NCBI GenBank assembly: GCA_031963415.1 | Contig: JASSUI010000001.1 | Location: forward strand, 2,046,001 to 2,110,000 | Direction of reading: 5' to 3' | DNA length: 64,000 bases | Source of the DNA: JASSUD01 sp031963415 | GTDB taxonomy: Bacteria; Pseudomonadota; Gammaproteobacteria; Burkholderiales; Burkholderiaceae | Shown: one piece after another, positions 29,851 to 39,070 of the stretch | Numbering within the stretch: position 1 is the stretch's first letter | How the letters are laid out: each line of letters begins with the position of its first letter | Translations under genes and position numbers: made by a program | The notes under the pieces: generated by a model | Seen by the model: the letters and a program-made list of their open reading frames with translations, nothing else | What the model was told of the DNA's origin: nothing | Databases searched by the model: none

Positions 29851-31704
29851 ATGCCTGATTCACCCTGCCTAAACATGTTGCATCGCGTTTTCGGTTACGC
29901 GGCCTTTCGGGGCTTGCAAGCTGAAATTGTTGAGCATATGGCAGCGGGAGGGGACTGTTTTGTATCGATGTCGACCGGTAGCGGCAAGTCGCTGTGCTAT
30001 CAAATTCCTGCACTCGTGCGTAGTGCTGCTGGGCTTGGGCCTGGCGTTGTCATTTCTCCACTGATCGCGCTGATGCAAGATCAGGTCGCGTCCCTCACCG
30101 CACTTGGCGTGCGTGCTGCCTATCTCAATTCAACGTTGAGCGCTCAAGCTGCGTATGAAATCGAGCGTGATTTTGCTAGACAGCAAATCGATTTACTGTA
30201 TGTGGCGCCAGAACGGCTAATGACGCCGCGTTTTTTAGATTTAATAGAACGGGCTAAAGTCAGCTTATTTGCGATTGATGAAGCGCATTGCGTTTCACAG
30301 TGGGGGCATGATTTCCGGCCGGAGTATATCCAGCTGTCTGTGTTACATGAGCGCTATCCAAACGTACCGCGTATTGCGCTCACGGCTACCGCTGATCCCC
30401 AAACACGAGACGAAATTATTACTCGACTTGGGTTTGAGCACTCTCGCGTATTTATTTCAAGTTTTGATCGCCCCAATATCCGCTACTCGATTGTCGAGAA
30501 AGACAATGTGCGTGCGCAGCTACTTAAATTTTTACGTGCTGAGCATAGACAGGGCAACATTTATGATGCTGGTATTGTTTATTGTTCATCACGTCGCAAA
30601 GTTGAAGAAACGGCAGCCTGGCTAAATACGGAAGGCATTCGCGCACTGCCTTACCACGGTGGAATGGAAACTGACACGCGGCAGAAGCATCAACAAATTT
30701 TTCAGCGTGAAGAGGGCGTCGTAATGGTGGCGACGATTGCCTTTGGAATGGGTATTGATAAACCTGACGTACGGTTCGTGGCGCATTTGGATATGCCTAA
30801 AAGTATGGAAGGGTATTACCAAGAAACCGGCCGTGCCGGGCGCGATGGCTTGCCCGCCAATGCATGGATGGCATATGGTTTAGGTGACGTCGTGCAACAA
30901 CGCAAGATGATTGAAGAGTCAGAAGCGGATGAGGCATATAAGCGTCGCTCAACCATCAAGCTCAATGCGCTGTTAGGGTTTTGCGAGACTGTCAGTTGCC
31001 GTCGTGTTCAATTGCTCGCTTACTTTGGTGAAGAATCTCAACCATGTGGGAATTGCGATACGTGTCTTGAGCCTCCTACTTTGTCAGATCGTACACGCGA
31101 AGCGCAGATGGCCCTCTCTTGTGTGTATCGTGCTAGACAGGCAAGTGGTTATCACTTTGGTGCAGGCCATTTGATCGACATATTGCGCGGTAAGTTGACA
31201 GAACGTATCAAACAGCGCGGTCATGACAAGTTATCGACCTTTGGCCTCGGTACTGATTTGTCTGAAATGGAATGGCGTATGCTATTCCGTCAATTAGTCG
31301 CAACTGGCCTATTAGCAGTCGATGCTGATGGACACGGCGCATTGATACTGACGCAAGCTAGCCGAACTGTGCTCAAAGGTGAGCAGAACGTGATGGTGCG
31401 TCGCTACGTAAAGCCCGCACGTACTACTCAAAGCCAACGGTCGTCTTCCCGAACCAATTGGCGTGCCGAGCTTACTTCTGGTATGTCGCAAGAGCAAATG
31501 ACTCGCTGGGAAAAATTGCGTGCTTGGCGCAGTGAAAGAGCAAAGCTAGACGGTGTGCCAGCTTATGTGATTTTCCATGACAGCACATTGATCGAATTAG
31601 CCTGCGCTGAAATAGAAAACCTTGAATCGCTGCGCGACGTAACTGGAATCGGTACGCGAAAATTTGAGCGATTTGGCGAGGAATTATTGCAAGTCATTAG
31701 CTAG
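29851..31704 (+). CDS. recQ: ATP-dependent DNA helicase RecQ
   Basis: 617 residues. RecQ unwinds DNA 3' to 5' in recombination repair. Walker A TGSGKS is at residues 42-47 and DEAHCVSQWGHDFRPEY starts at 143. Motif VI is QETGRAGRDG. The RQC zinc cysteines appear as CRRVQLLAYFGEESQPCGNCDTC. The C-terminal HRDC domain begins near VPAYVIFHDSTLIELA. The gene lies alone between rpoC and rpsL, not usual for this cluster, and is bounded by a terminator upstream. The frame is intact. Confidence 0.98.
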   Translation: MPDSPCLNMLHRVFGYAAFRGLQAEIVEHMAAGGDCFVSMSTGSGKSLCYQIPALVRSAAGLGPGVVISPLIALMQDQVASLTALGVRAAYLNSTLSAQAAYEIERDFARQQIDLLYVAPERLMTPRFLDLIERAKVSLFAIDEAHCVSQWGHDFRPEYIQLSVLHERYPNVPRIALTATADPQTRDEIITRLGFEHSRVFISSFDRPNIRYSIVEKDNVRAQLLKFLRAEHRQGNIYDAGIVYCSSRRKVEETAAWLNTEGIRALPYHGGMETDTRQKHQQIFQREEGVVMVATIAFGMGIDKPDVRFVAHLDMPKSMEGYYQETGRAGRDGLPANAWMAYGLGDVVQQRKMIEESEADEAYKRRSTIKLNALLGFCETVSCRRVQLLAYFGEESQPCGNCDTCLEPPTLSDRTREAQMALSCVYRARQASGYHFGAGHLIDILRGKLTERIKQRGHDKLSTFGLGTDLSEMEWRMLFRQLVATGLLAVDADGHGALILTQASRTVLKGEQNVMVRRYVKPARTTQSQRSSSRTNWRAELTSGMSQEQMTRWEKLRAWRSERAKLDGVPAYVIFHDSTLIELACAEIENLESLRDVTGIGTRKFERFGEELLQVIS

Positions 31705-32120
31705 AAGCGAATGCTTTCGAGTTGAAAGCAGTGGGTCGGAGTGATGTAGGAAGCTCCAGCAAACGCATCATAAATCTTCGTTTGGGTATGTCGAAAAGCC
31801 GGGAATACGTGATGGAAGGCAGTTGCATCGATACAAAATGATTGAGTAGGTTGACCACCAATCATTTACCGACTATGATACGCAGCTTTAGTTTTTGTCC
31901 GCCTATACCCTACATCAGTATCAGAAGTCGGAAACGTGCCAGAAAGACCAAAATTAGGGTCAGACAAGTCTGGGGCGGCTCTCTTAGAGCGATAGAGCGC
32001 TGAATAAACCGCGATTGAAAGGTGTGCTTAGTAGCAGAGCATGGTTTGCTTTCGGTTTATTCAGCGCTTTCTTGGGTCTGATGTTGGATACCTATATCGT
32101 ATTTTTGCAGGAATAAATTT
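31705..32120. other. recQ-rpsL intergenic region with long palindrome
   Basis: 416 bases. AGCGCTGAATAAACCG (31996-32011) pairs perfectly with CGGTTTATTCAGCGCT (32053-32068), enclosing 41 bases; TTCTTGGG follows. The same arm sequence (GCGCTGAATAAA) recurs before thrS at 53154. The repeat may be an attenuator for the rpsL-fusA-tuf unit. A fragment GTGGGTCGGAGT (31731) recurs at 61130. The promoter of rpsL is expected here but I found no convincing hexamers. Confidence 0.6.
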
Positions 32121-32498
32121 ATGCCAACCACTAACCAGCTGTTGCGTAACGCTAGGCGTTCGGTTAAACGCAGAAGCAATAGCCCAGCTTTGCAAAATTG
32201 CCCGCAACGGCGTGGCGTATGTACACGTGTGTATACCACAACACCTAAAAAGCCGAACTCGGCGCTGCGTAAAGTCGCTAAGGTGCGTTTGACAAACGGT
32301 TTTGAAGTGATCTCATATATCGGTGGTGAAGGCCACAATTTGCAAGAGCACTCGGTGGTGTTGATTCGTGGTGGTCGTGTAAAAGACTTGCCTGGTGTTC
32401 GTTACCATATGGTACGTGGTGCGCTTGATACCCAGGGTGTGAAAGATCGTAAACAAGCTCGCTCGAAGTATGGTGCGAAGCGTGGTAAAAAAGCATAA
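32121..32498 (+). CDS. rpsL: 30S ribosomal protein S12
   Basis: 125 residues. S12 sits at the decoding centre and controls accuracy. The segment TTTPKKPNSALRK has lysine at the streptomycin-sensitive position (K43 in the usual numbering). VRGALDTQGVKDRKQARSKY ends the conserved core. AGGA lies 9 bases before ATG. First gene of the str unit rpsL-rpsG-fusA-tuf. Confidence 0.99.
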   Translation: MPTTNQLLRNARRSVKRRSNSPALQNCPQRRGVCTRVYTTTPKKPNSALRKVAKVRLTNGFEVISYIGGEGHNLQEHSVVLIRGGRVKDLPGVRYHMVRGALDTQGVKDRKQARSKYGAKRGKKA

Positions 32499-32664
32499 CG
32501 GTTAAATACAGTAGGCAGATAACTATCTAATAGCGCGCTAGCCGGGTTTTTGGGTAAGAGAAGAAATAGGTGAGAGTGGTAAATGATGCTGCTCTTGATT
32601 GATTTTTTTGCTTCTGTTGGTTGTCTGTTATTAATTACTGAATAGTAAATAGTGAAGGAAGGAA

Positions 32665-33135
32665 ATGCCGCGTCGTCGTGAAGTTCCAAAACGGGAAATA
32701 TTGCCCGATCCAAAATTTGGCAGCGTTGAAGTTGCTAAGTTCATCAATGTCCTTATGAAAGGCGGCAAAAAATCAGTTGCCGAAAAAATCGTTTACGGTG
32801 CCTTTCAGCATATTCAAGATAAGACTGGTAAAGATCCGTTGGAAGTGTTTAAGAAAGCATTAGAAAATCTTAAGCCAATGGTGGAGGTAAGGTCCCGTCG
32901 TATCGGTGGTAAAAGCTATCAAATACCGCAAGAGGTTCGCGCTGGACGTCGTCAGGCATTAGCGATGCGTTGGGGATGTGAAGCGGCAAGAAAGCGTAGC
33001 GAGAAAGATAGTTCGCAAAGATTTGCGTTGGAAATACTTGAAGCGTCAGAAAACCGTGGCGGCGCGATTAAGAAACGCGATGAAGTGCATCGTGCAGCAG
33101 AGGCTAATCGTGCTTTCTCTCATTTCCGTATGTAA
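32665..33135 (+). CDS. rpsG: 30S ribosomal protein S7
   Basis: 156 residues. S7 nucleates the 30S head on the 3' major domain of 16S. The N-terminal MPRRREVPKREILPDPKFGS and the VGGKSYQIP-like block (RIGGKSYQIPQEVR) are canonical. GGAAGGAAA precedes ATG. In E. coli S7 represses its operon by binding the rpsL-rpsG gap; here the 166-base gap could hold such a site, which I cannot prove. The 272-base gap to fusA contains a GAGCGGG/CCCGCTC hairpin near 33160-33197. Confidence 0.99.
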   Translation: MPRRREVPKREILPDPKFGSVEVAKFINVLMKGGKKSVAEKIVYGAFQHIQDKTGKDPLEVFKKALENLKPMVEVRSRRIGGKSYQIPQEVRAGRRQALAMRWGCEAARKRSEKDSSQRFALEILEASENRGGAIKKRDEVHRAAEANRAFSHFRM

Positions 33136-33407
33136 TTGATGTTTTTTTAGAATCGTGACGAGCGGGTGCCGGTGGATTTCCTCTGGCCCCGCTCGCTGCA
33201 ATTGGTTAATAGCTTTAACGCATAAAAAGCTTAAAAGTTTGCAACCTAACCAAAAGTGCCGGTCATTGTTGAATGACTAAAAAGTAGGCTGCCTTTTCAG
33301 TGCGGCGAATAGGGAAGTGTGTTTTATTGCTCTCTTTTTTGTCGGTGATTTTGGAGGGTTTGTTGGCTTGCAGATGGCTTTTTACAGATATTAAATAGGG
33401 GATCAAA

Positions 33408-35510
33408 GTGGCTCGCAAAACTCCCATCGAGCGTTACCGTAATATTGGTATTAGTGCCCATATTGATGCCGGTAAAACGACGACGACTGAACGTATTTTG
33501 TTTTATACCGGGGTTAATTACAAAATCGGTGAAGTGCACGAAGGCGCTGCGACGATGGACTGGATGGAGCAGGAGCAAGAGCGTGGTATCACGATTACTT
33601 CTGCTGCTACGACAGCCTTCTGGAAAGGTATGGCTGGTCAGTATCCGGAGCATCGCATCAATATTATTGATACGCCAGGACACGTTGACTTTACGATCGA
33701 AGTTGAGCGCTCGATGCGCGTACTCGATGGTGCGTGCATGGTCTATTGCGCGGTTGGTGGAGTGCAGCCACAGTCAGAAACTGTTTGGCGGCAAGCGAAT
33801 AAATACAAAGTGCCGCGCTTGGCCTTTGTTAATAAGATGGATCGCACTGGCGCGAATTTCTTTAAGGTGTACGATCAAATGCGTGCACGTCTTAAAGCTA
33901 ACCCCATCCCTGTTCAAATTCCAATTGGCGCTGAAGAGAATTTTAAAGGCGTGGTTGATTTGGTTAAGATGAAAGCGATCATCTGGGATGATGCTAGTCA
34001 GGGAATGAAATTCGAGCTGCTAGATATTCCAGCGGATCTCGCTGATCTTGCGGCAGAGTGGCGCGAAAAGATGGTTGAGGCTGCGGCAGAATCCTCTGAA
34101 GAGTTAATGGATAAGTATTTAAGTGGCGAAACATTAACTGAGGAAGAAATCAAAGCAGCGCTGCGTGCGCGCACCATCGCTAGTGAAATCGTTCCGATGA
34201 TGTGCGGTACTGCGTTTAAAAATAAGGGTGTGCAGGCAATGCTTGATGCCGTTATTGACTATCTGCCTTCCCCTGTTGATATCCCTCCAGTGAAGGGTGA
34301 GCTTGAAAACGGTGACATTGCAGAGCGTCATGCTGCAGATGATGAGAAATTCTCAGCGTTAGGCTTCAAAATTATGACTGACCCGTTTGTTGGTCAGTTG
34401 ATCTTCTTCCGTGTTTACTCTGGTGTGGTGAGATCGGGCGATACCGTCTACAACTCTGTTAAAGGTAAGAAAGAGCGGATCGGTCGTATCTTGCAAATGC
34501 ATGCTAATCAGCGTGAAGAAATTAAAGAGGTCTATGCTGGTGATATCGCTGCAGCGGTTGGTTTAAAAGACGTGACCACTGGTGATACATTGTGTGATCC
34601 AGCTCAGCCGGTCATACTCGAGCGCATGGAATTCCCCGAGCCAGTGATTTCTCAGGCAATCGAGCCTGCAACAAAGGCTGACCAAGAAAAAATGGGGATG
34701 GCGTTGAGTCGTTTGGCACAAGAAGATCCTTCTTTCCGTGTGACAAGCGATGAAGAGTCAAATCAAACCATTATTTCCGGGATGGGTGAGTTGCACTTGG
34801 AGATCTTGGTTGACCGGTTACGCCGTGAATTTAATGTTGAGGCGGCAGTAGGCAAGCCGCAAGTGGCCTACCGTGAAACGATTCGTAGCGTATGCGAAAA
34901 AGTGGAAGGTAAATTTGTCAAGCAATCTGGTGGACGTGGTCAATATGGTCACGTGGTGCTCAAATTGGAGCCGCAAGAGCCAGGTAAAGGTTATGAATTT
35001 GTCGATGCCATTAAAGGTGGTGTGGTTCCGCGCGAATATATACCGGCTGTAGATAAAGGTATTCAAGATACGTTGAAGTCGGGTGTATTGGCTGGTTATC
35101 CAGTGGTTGATGTAAAAGTCACGCTGCACTTTGGTTCTTACCACGATGTTGACTCTAACGAAAATGCCTTCAAGATGGCTGGTTCGATGGCCTTTAAAGA
35201 GGGTATGCGTCTCGCGAAGCCCGTATTGTTAGAGCCGATGATGGCCGTTGAAGTTGAGACGCCAGAAGATTTCTTCGGTACCGTGATTGGTGACTTATCG
35301 TCACGACGGGGTATTGTGGAAGGTGCAGAACCGATGGAAGGTGGGGGCAAAGTTGTACTAGCGCTTGTGCCGTTATCTGAAATGTTTGGATATTCCACCT
35401 CGTTGCGTTCGCTCACTCAAGGTCGCGCGACTTATACGATGGAATTTAAGCACTACGCCGAAGCACCTAACAGCGTGACAGACGCGATTATCAAAGCAAA
35501 AGTTAGCTAA
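33408..35510 (+). CDS. fusA: Elongation factor G
   Basis: 700 residues starting at GTG 33408 (ARKTPIERYRNIGISAHIDA). EF-G moves tRNAs and mRNA after peptide bond formation and recycles ribosomes. GTPase motifs are AHIDAGKTTTTER, DTPGHVDF and NKMDR. Domain IV is represented by GGRGQYGHV and domain V by PEDFFGTVIGDLSSRRG. The upstream TAGGGGAT is a fair ribosome site. tuf copy 2 follows after 36 bases. Confidence 0.99.
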   Translation: MARKTPIERYRNIGISAHIDAGKTTTTERILFYTGVNYKIGEVHEGAATMDWMEQEQERGITITSAATTAFWKGMAGQYPEHRINIIDTPGHVDFTIEVERSMRVLDGACMVYCAVGGVQPQSETVWRQANKYKVPRLAFVNKMDRTGANFFKVYDQMRARLKANPIPVQIPIGAEENFKGVVDLVKMKAIIWDDASQGMKFELLDIPADLADLAAEWREKMVEAAAESSEELMDKYLSGETLTEEEIKAALRARTIASEIVPMMCGTAFKNKGVQAMLDAVIDYLPSPVDIPPVKGELENGDIAERHAADDEKFSALGFKIMTDPFVGQLIFFRVYSGVVRSGDTVYNSVKGKKERIGRILQMHANQREEIKEVYAGDIAAAVGLKDVTTGDTLCDPAQPVILERMEFPEPVISQAIEPATKADQEKMGMALSRLAQEDPSFRVTSDEESNQTIISGMGELHLEILVDRLRREFNVEAAVGKPQVAYRETIRSVCEKVEGKFVKQSGGRGQYGHVVLKLEPQEPGKGYEFVDAIKGGVVPREYIPAVDKGIQDTLKSGVLAGYPVVDVKVTLHFGSYHDVDSNENAFKMAGSMAFKEGMRLAKPVLLEPMMAVEVETPEDFFGTVIGDLSSRRGIVEGAEPMEGGGKVVLALVPLSEMFGYSTSLRSLTQGRATYTMEFKHYAEAPNSVTDAIIKAKVS

Positions 35511-35546
35511 GTCATATTGATTAACCGTTTTTGAAAGAAGAGAGTT

Positions 35547-36737
35547 ATGGCTAAAGAAAAATTTCAGCGGAGCAAGCCGCACGTAAACGTAGGCACGATC
35601 GGACACGTTGATCACGGTAAGACAACGTTAACGGCCGCGATTGCGACGGTGCTGGCGGATAAATTCGGTGGTGAGAAAAAAGCGTACGATCAAATCGATG
35701 CGGCCCCCGAAGAAAAAGCCCGCGGTATTACGATTAATACGGCACACGTTGAGTACGAAACGGCAGCGCGCCACTACGCACACGTAGACTGCCCAGGTCA
35801 CGCGGATTATGTGAAGAACATGATTACCGGTGCGGCGCAGATGGACGGTGCGATTTTGGTTTGCTCAGCAGCTGATGGTCCTATGCCACAAACCCGTGAG
35901 CACATTCTATTGGCTCGTCAGGTGGGTGTGCCGTACATCATCGTATTTTTGAATAAATGCGATATGGTGGACGATGCTGAGTTGCTCGAACTGGTCGAAA
36001 TGGAAGTACGTGAGTTGCTCTCCAAATATGATTTCCCAGGCGATGACGTGCCGTTCATTCAAGGTTCAGCCAAATTGGCATTGGAAGGCGATAAAGGCGA
36101 ACTCGGCGAACAAGCGATCATGAAGTTGGCTGAGGCGTTAGACAGCTATATTCCTACTCCTGAGCGTGCAGTAGATGGCACATTCTTGATGCCAATCGAA
36201 GACGTATTCTCAATTTCTGGTCGCGGTACTGTTGTAACCGGTCGTATTGAGCGCGGTCTGATTAAGGTTGGTGAAGAAGTTGAAATTGTTGGCTTGAAAG
36301 ATACGGTCAAAACAACGTGTACGGGCGTTGAGATGTTCCGTAAGTTGTTAGATCAAGGTGAGGCAGGGGATAACGTAGGTATTCTGTTGCGTGGTACGAA
36401 GCGTGAAGATGTTGAGCGTGGTCAAGTGTTGGCGAAACCGGGTTCGATTAAGCCGCATACTGAATTCGAAGCTGAGGTTTATATTCTGAGCAAAGAAGAA
36501 GGTGGACGTCATACGCCATTCTTTAGCAACTATCGTCCGCAGTTTTACTTCCGTACGACCGATGTAACGGGTTCGATTGAGTTGCCCGAAGGGAAAGAGA
36601 TGGTGATGCCAGGTGATAACGTGTCGGTTAAAGTGAAGTTAATTGCACCGATCGCGATGGAAGAGGGTGTGCGTTTCTCGATCCGTGAAGGGGGTCGTAC
36701 CGTCGGTACCGGCGTCGTCGCTAAAATTATTAAGTAA
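35547..36737 (+). CDS. tuf: Elongation factor Tu (copy 2)
   Basis: 396 residues, protein identical to copy 1 at 15369. It is the str-operon copy, after fusA. AGAGAG before ATG serves as ribosome site. The near-perfect DNA identity of the two copies, 20 kb apart in direct orientation, makes them a natural site for recombination that would delete or duplicate everything from secE to fusA. Confidence 0.99.
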   Translation: MAKEKFQRSKPHVNVGTIGHVDHGKTTLTAAIATVLADKFGGEKKAYDQIDAAPEEKARGITINTAHVEYETAARHYAHVDCPGHADYVKNMITGAAQMDGAILVCSAADGPMPQTREHILLARQVGVPYIIVFLNKCDMVDDAELLELVEMEVRELLSKYDFPGDDVPFIQGSAKLALEGDKGELGEQAIMKLAEALDSYIPTPERAVDGTFLMPIEDVFSISGRGTVVTGRIERGLIKVGEEVEIVGLKDTVKTTCTGVEMFRKLLDQGEAGDNVGILLRGTKREDVERGQVLAKPGSIKPHTEFEAEVYILSKEEGGRHTPFFSNYRPQFYFRTTDVTGSIELPEGKEMVMPGDNVSVKVKLIAPIAMEEGVRFSIREGGRTVGTGVVAKIIK

Positions 36738-36747
36738 TACTGGTGGA

Positions 36748-36814
36748 GCAAGCAGAAACTTAGTGCGACATAAACCTCGAGTTAATTTTATGTCGTTTAT
36801 AGGCTTCTGCTTGC
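36748..36814 (+). promoter_or_regulatory. Two-part hairpin between tuf and rpsJ
   Basis: GCAAGCAGAA (36748-36757) pairs with TTCTGCTTGC (36805-36814). Inside it GCGACATAAA pairs with TTTATGTCG. GTTTTTAAG follows shortly. It may be a partial terminator that separates the str and S10 units. Confidence 0.65.
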
Positions 36815-36848
36815 GTCTTAGTTTTTAAGTGCTCTTTAAGGAAAAATT

Positions 36849-37160
36849 ATGAAGCGGCGTAAAATACGGATTCGTTTGAAGGCCTTCGACCATAAATTGA
36901 TTGATCTCTCAGCAGGTCAAATTGTCGATACGGCAAAACGAACTGGTGCAATTGTACGTGGTCCAGTGCCATTGCCAACGCGTAAACGTCACTATGATTT
37001 ACTTCGTTCGCCGCACGTGAACAGTAACTCGAAAGAACAGTTCAGAATATTTACGCATTTGCGCGCGATGGATATTCTTGATCCAACGGACAAAACTGTT
37101 GATGCATTGATGAAGCTAGAATTGCCTGCTGGTGTTGATGTAGAGATCAAATTACATTAA
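36849..37160 (+). CDS. rpsJ: 30S ribosomal protein S10
   Basis: 103 residues. S10 (NusE) is part of the 30S head and, with NusB, of the boxA antitermination complex. Conserved blocks are ETAKRTGAIVRGPVPLPT-like (DTAKRTGAIVRGPVPLPT), LRSPHVN and DALMKLELPAGVDVEIKL. The middle (KRHYDLLRSPHVNSNSKEQ) is more divergent than in free-living Burkholderia. AAGGA precedes ATG. The gap to rplC is unusually wide and contains its own promoter. Confidence 0.98.
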   Translation: MKRRKIRIRLKAFDHKLIDLSAGQIVDTAKRTGAIVRGPVPLPTRKRHYDLLRSPHVNSNSKEQFRIFTHLRAMDILDPTDKTVDALMKLELPAGVDVEIKLH

Positions 37161-37303
37161 TGCAGTCATCATACAGCCTTATCAAAAGACGTTGAATTAA
37201 TCTAAGTTATTCCATCTGTTTTCTAAGCAGAATGTTTTTAATAAATGCAGTGAGATAAGCACTGCCTTTGATTAAATCAGCGTTTTCTGACTAAGGGAAT
37301 CGC

Positions 37304-37330
37304 ATTTCACGCAATTAACTTGCGTGAAAT
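37304..37330. promoter_or_regulatory. Operator-like palindrome over the -35 box
   Basis: ATTTCACGCAA and TTGCGTGAAAT are a perfect 11-bp inverted repeat around TTAAC. The right arm contains the -35 hexamer. A dimeric regulator bound here would block polymerase, or DNA geometry may affect promoter strength. I cannot name the regulator. Confidence 0.6.
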
Positions 37331-37348
37331 TAAAAGTCTCGCTATAAT
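37320..37348 (+). promoter_or_regulatory. Promoter before rplC
   Basis: TTGCGT (37320-37325), a 17-base spacer and a perfect TATAAT (37343-37348). The -35 forms the right arm of the palindrome at 37304-37330. It would start a second S10-operon transcript from rplC onwards, without rpsJ. Confidence 0.75.
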
Positions 37349-37468
37349 CCGCAGCTTTTCGCCTCGTTGCGCCGCCATTCGGTTGCGTGAGCGAGTGATG
37401 CTAATTGCAGCGTTTGTATAAAGCGCTAATTGAACCCGGCCAATCGTAGTCGGGAATGGAGAAAAAAG

Positions 37469-38140
37469 ATGGGTCTTGGACTTACAGGTCGCAAGAAGGG
37501 TATGACCCGCATCTTTACTAAAGATGGGGAGTCAATTCCTGTCACCGTGCTGCTCGTATCAAATAACCGTGTTGGGCAGGTTAAAACCACTGAATCAGAT
37601 GGTTATAACGCTGTGCAAGTTGCTTTTGGTGAGCGTCGTCGCAGCCGTGTGAATAAAGCTGCAGCAGGTCATTTTGCTAAAGCTGGTATTGAAGCTGGTG
37701 AAGTGCTTAAAGAATTTCGCGTTGCTGCGGATCAAGCTGCTGCTCTGTCAGCTGGCGAAATGATCGTGCTTGATAAAGTATTTCAGGTTGGTGATTTAGT
37801 GCGTGTGCGCGGCAAATCGAAAGGTAAAGGTTTTGCTGGTACGATCAAACGTCACAACTTCAATTCAGGTCGTGCGACGCACGGCAATTCTCGCGCGCAC
37901 AATGTGCCAGGTTCCATTGGTATGAACCAGGATCCAGGTCGTGTGTTTCCTGGTAAACGCATGTGCGGTCACATGGGTGATGTGAACGTTACCGTCTCTA
38001 ATCTCGAAATCATTCAAATTGATGTTGAGCGCTCGCTTTTGTTGGTGAAAGGGGCGGTGCCTGGTGCAAATGATGGCATCGTTTTCATTACGCCAGCGGC
38101 TAAAGCTGGAGCTAATTCTGCACAAGGAGCGCAATCATGA
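37469..38140 (+). CDS. rplC: 50S ribosomal protein L3
   Basis: 223 residues from ATG 37469 (MGLGLTGRKKGMTRIFTKDG), which has GGAG 8 bases upstream. L3 is an early 50S assembly protein that reaches towards the peptidyl transferase centre. FAGTIKRHNFNSGRATHGNS and SIGMNQDPGRVFPGKRMCGHMG are the conserved signature. The stop overlaps rplD by 4 bp. Confidence 0.98.
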   Translation: MGLGLTGRKKGMTRIFTKDGESIPVTVLLVSNNRVGQVKTTESDGYNAVQVAFGERRRSRVNKAAAGHFAKAGIEAGEVLKEFRVAADQAAALSAGEMIVLDKVFQVGDLVRVRGKSKGKGFAGTIKRHNFNSGRATHGNSRAHNVPGSIGMNQDPGRVFPGKRMCGHMGDVNVTVSNLEIIQIDVERSLLLVKGAVPGANDGIVFITPAAKAGANSAQGAQS

Positions 38141-38757
38141 AACTTGAGCTTCTGAATGAACAAGGGCAGAGTGCTGCTGAAATTAATGCTTCTGATGCGG
38201 TTTTTGGTCGCGATTATAACGAAGCATTAATTCACCAAGTAGTGGTGGCTTATCAGGCTAATGCGCGTAGTGGTGATCGTGCACAAAAAACTCGTGCGGA
38301 AGTTAAGCATTCAACGAAAAAACCCTGGGGTCAAAAAGGAACCGGTCGCGCACGTGCTGGTATGACTTCAAGCCCATTGTGGCGTGGTGGTGGTCGTATT
38401 TTCCCTAATTCGCCTGAAGAAAATTTCTCGCAAAAAGTTAACAAGAAAATGTTCCGTGCGGGTATCTGCTCGATCATGTCTCAATTGGCTCGTGAGGGAC
38501 GTTTGGGTGTTGTTGAAAGCCTTGAGCTTGAGGCGCCTAAAACTAAATTGTTAGCGCAAAAAATCAAGCAAATGGGGCTGGAGTCGGTATTAATGATTAC
38601 CGAAAAGATGGATGAAAATCTCTATCTTGCTTCACGTAATTTGCCTAATGTGGCAGTGATTGAGTCGCGTCATGCTGATCCTCTGTCCTTGATTTACTTT
38701 AAGAAAATCTTGATGACCAAGGCTGCTGTGGCTCAAATTGAGGAGTCGCTATCATGA
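38137..38757 (+). CDS. rplD: 50S ribosomal protein L4
   Basis: 206 residues. L4 lines the peptide exit tunnel and in E. coli represses the S10 operon. The extended loop KPWGQKGTGRARAGMTSSPL is conserved. The ATG overlaps the end of rplC and its own stop overlaps rplW by 4 bp (ATGA), so translation is coupled. Confidence 0.98.
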   Translation: MKLELLNEQGQSAAEINASDAVFGRDYNEALIHQVVVAYQANARSGDRAQKTRAEVKHSTKKPWGQKGTGRARAGMTSSPLWRGGGRIFPNSPEENFSQKVNKKMFRAGICSIMSQLAREGRLGVVESLELEAPKTKLLAQKIKQMGLESVLMITEKMDENLYLASRNLPNVAVIESRHADPLSLIYFKKILMTKAAVAQIEESLS

Positions 38758-39068
38758 CAGATCAACGTAAAAACGATCATCGTCTACTGCAAGTTCTGTC
38801 GTCCCCGGTAATATCTGAAAAAGCGACGCGTATAGCCGAAAAGCATAGCCAAGTCAGCTTTAATGTTGTGCCAAGTGCGACAAAACAAGAAGTGAAAGAA
38901 GCGGTTGAATTGCTTTTCAAAGTAGAGGTTGAGTCAGTCAACATTTTGAATCGCAAAGGTAAAGTTAAGCGTCATGGTCGCACCGAAGGTCGCCGCAAAG
39001 AAACGCGTAAAGCGTATGTGTGCTTAAAACCCGGTCAAGAGATCAATTTTGAAGCGGAGGCTAGTTAA
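38754..39068 (+). CDS. rplW: 50S ribosomal protein L23
   Basis: 104 residues. L23 sits at the exit of the peptide tunnel and docks trigger factor and SRP. VLSSPVISEKATRIAEKHSQ and VNILNRKGKVKRHGRTEGRR are the family signature. Overlaps rplD by 4 bp; rplB starts 2 bases after the stop. Confidence 0.98.
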   Translation: MTDQRKNDHRLLQVLSSPVISEKATRIAEKHSQVSFNVVPSATKQEVKEAVELLFKVEVESVNILNRKGKVKRHGRTEGRRKETRKAYVCLKPGQEINFEAEAS

Positions 39069-39070
39069 TT

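Larger units (their letters stand above)
37161..37468. other. rpsJ-rplC intergenic region
   Basis: 308 bases where close spacing is usual in the S10 operon. It contains the promoter at 37320-37348 and its overlapping palindrome, then a 120-base leader to rplC. A frame open from 37430 adds 13 residues before rplC but lacks family similarity and was not used. Confidence 0.6.

Noticed and set aside
33445..33972. Second long frame inside fusA
   Set aside because: A shifted shadow of the EF-G gene without family resemblance.
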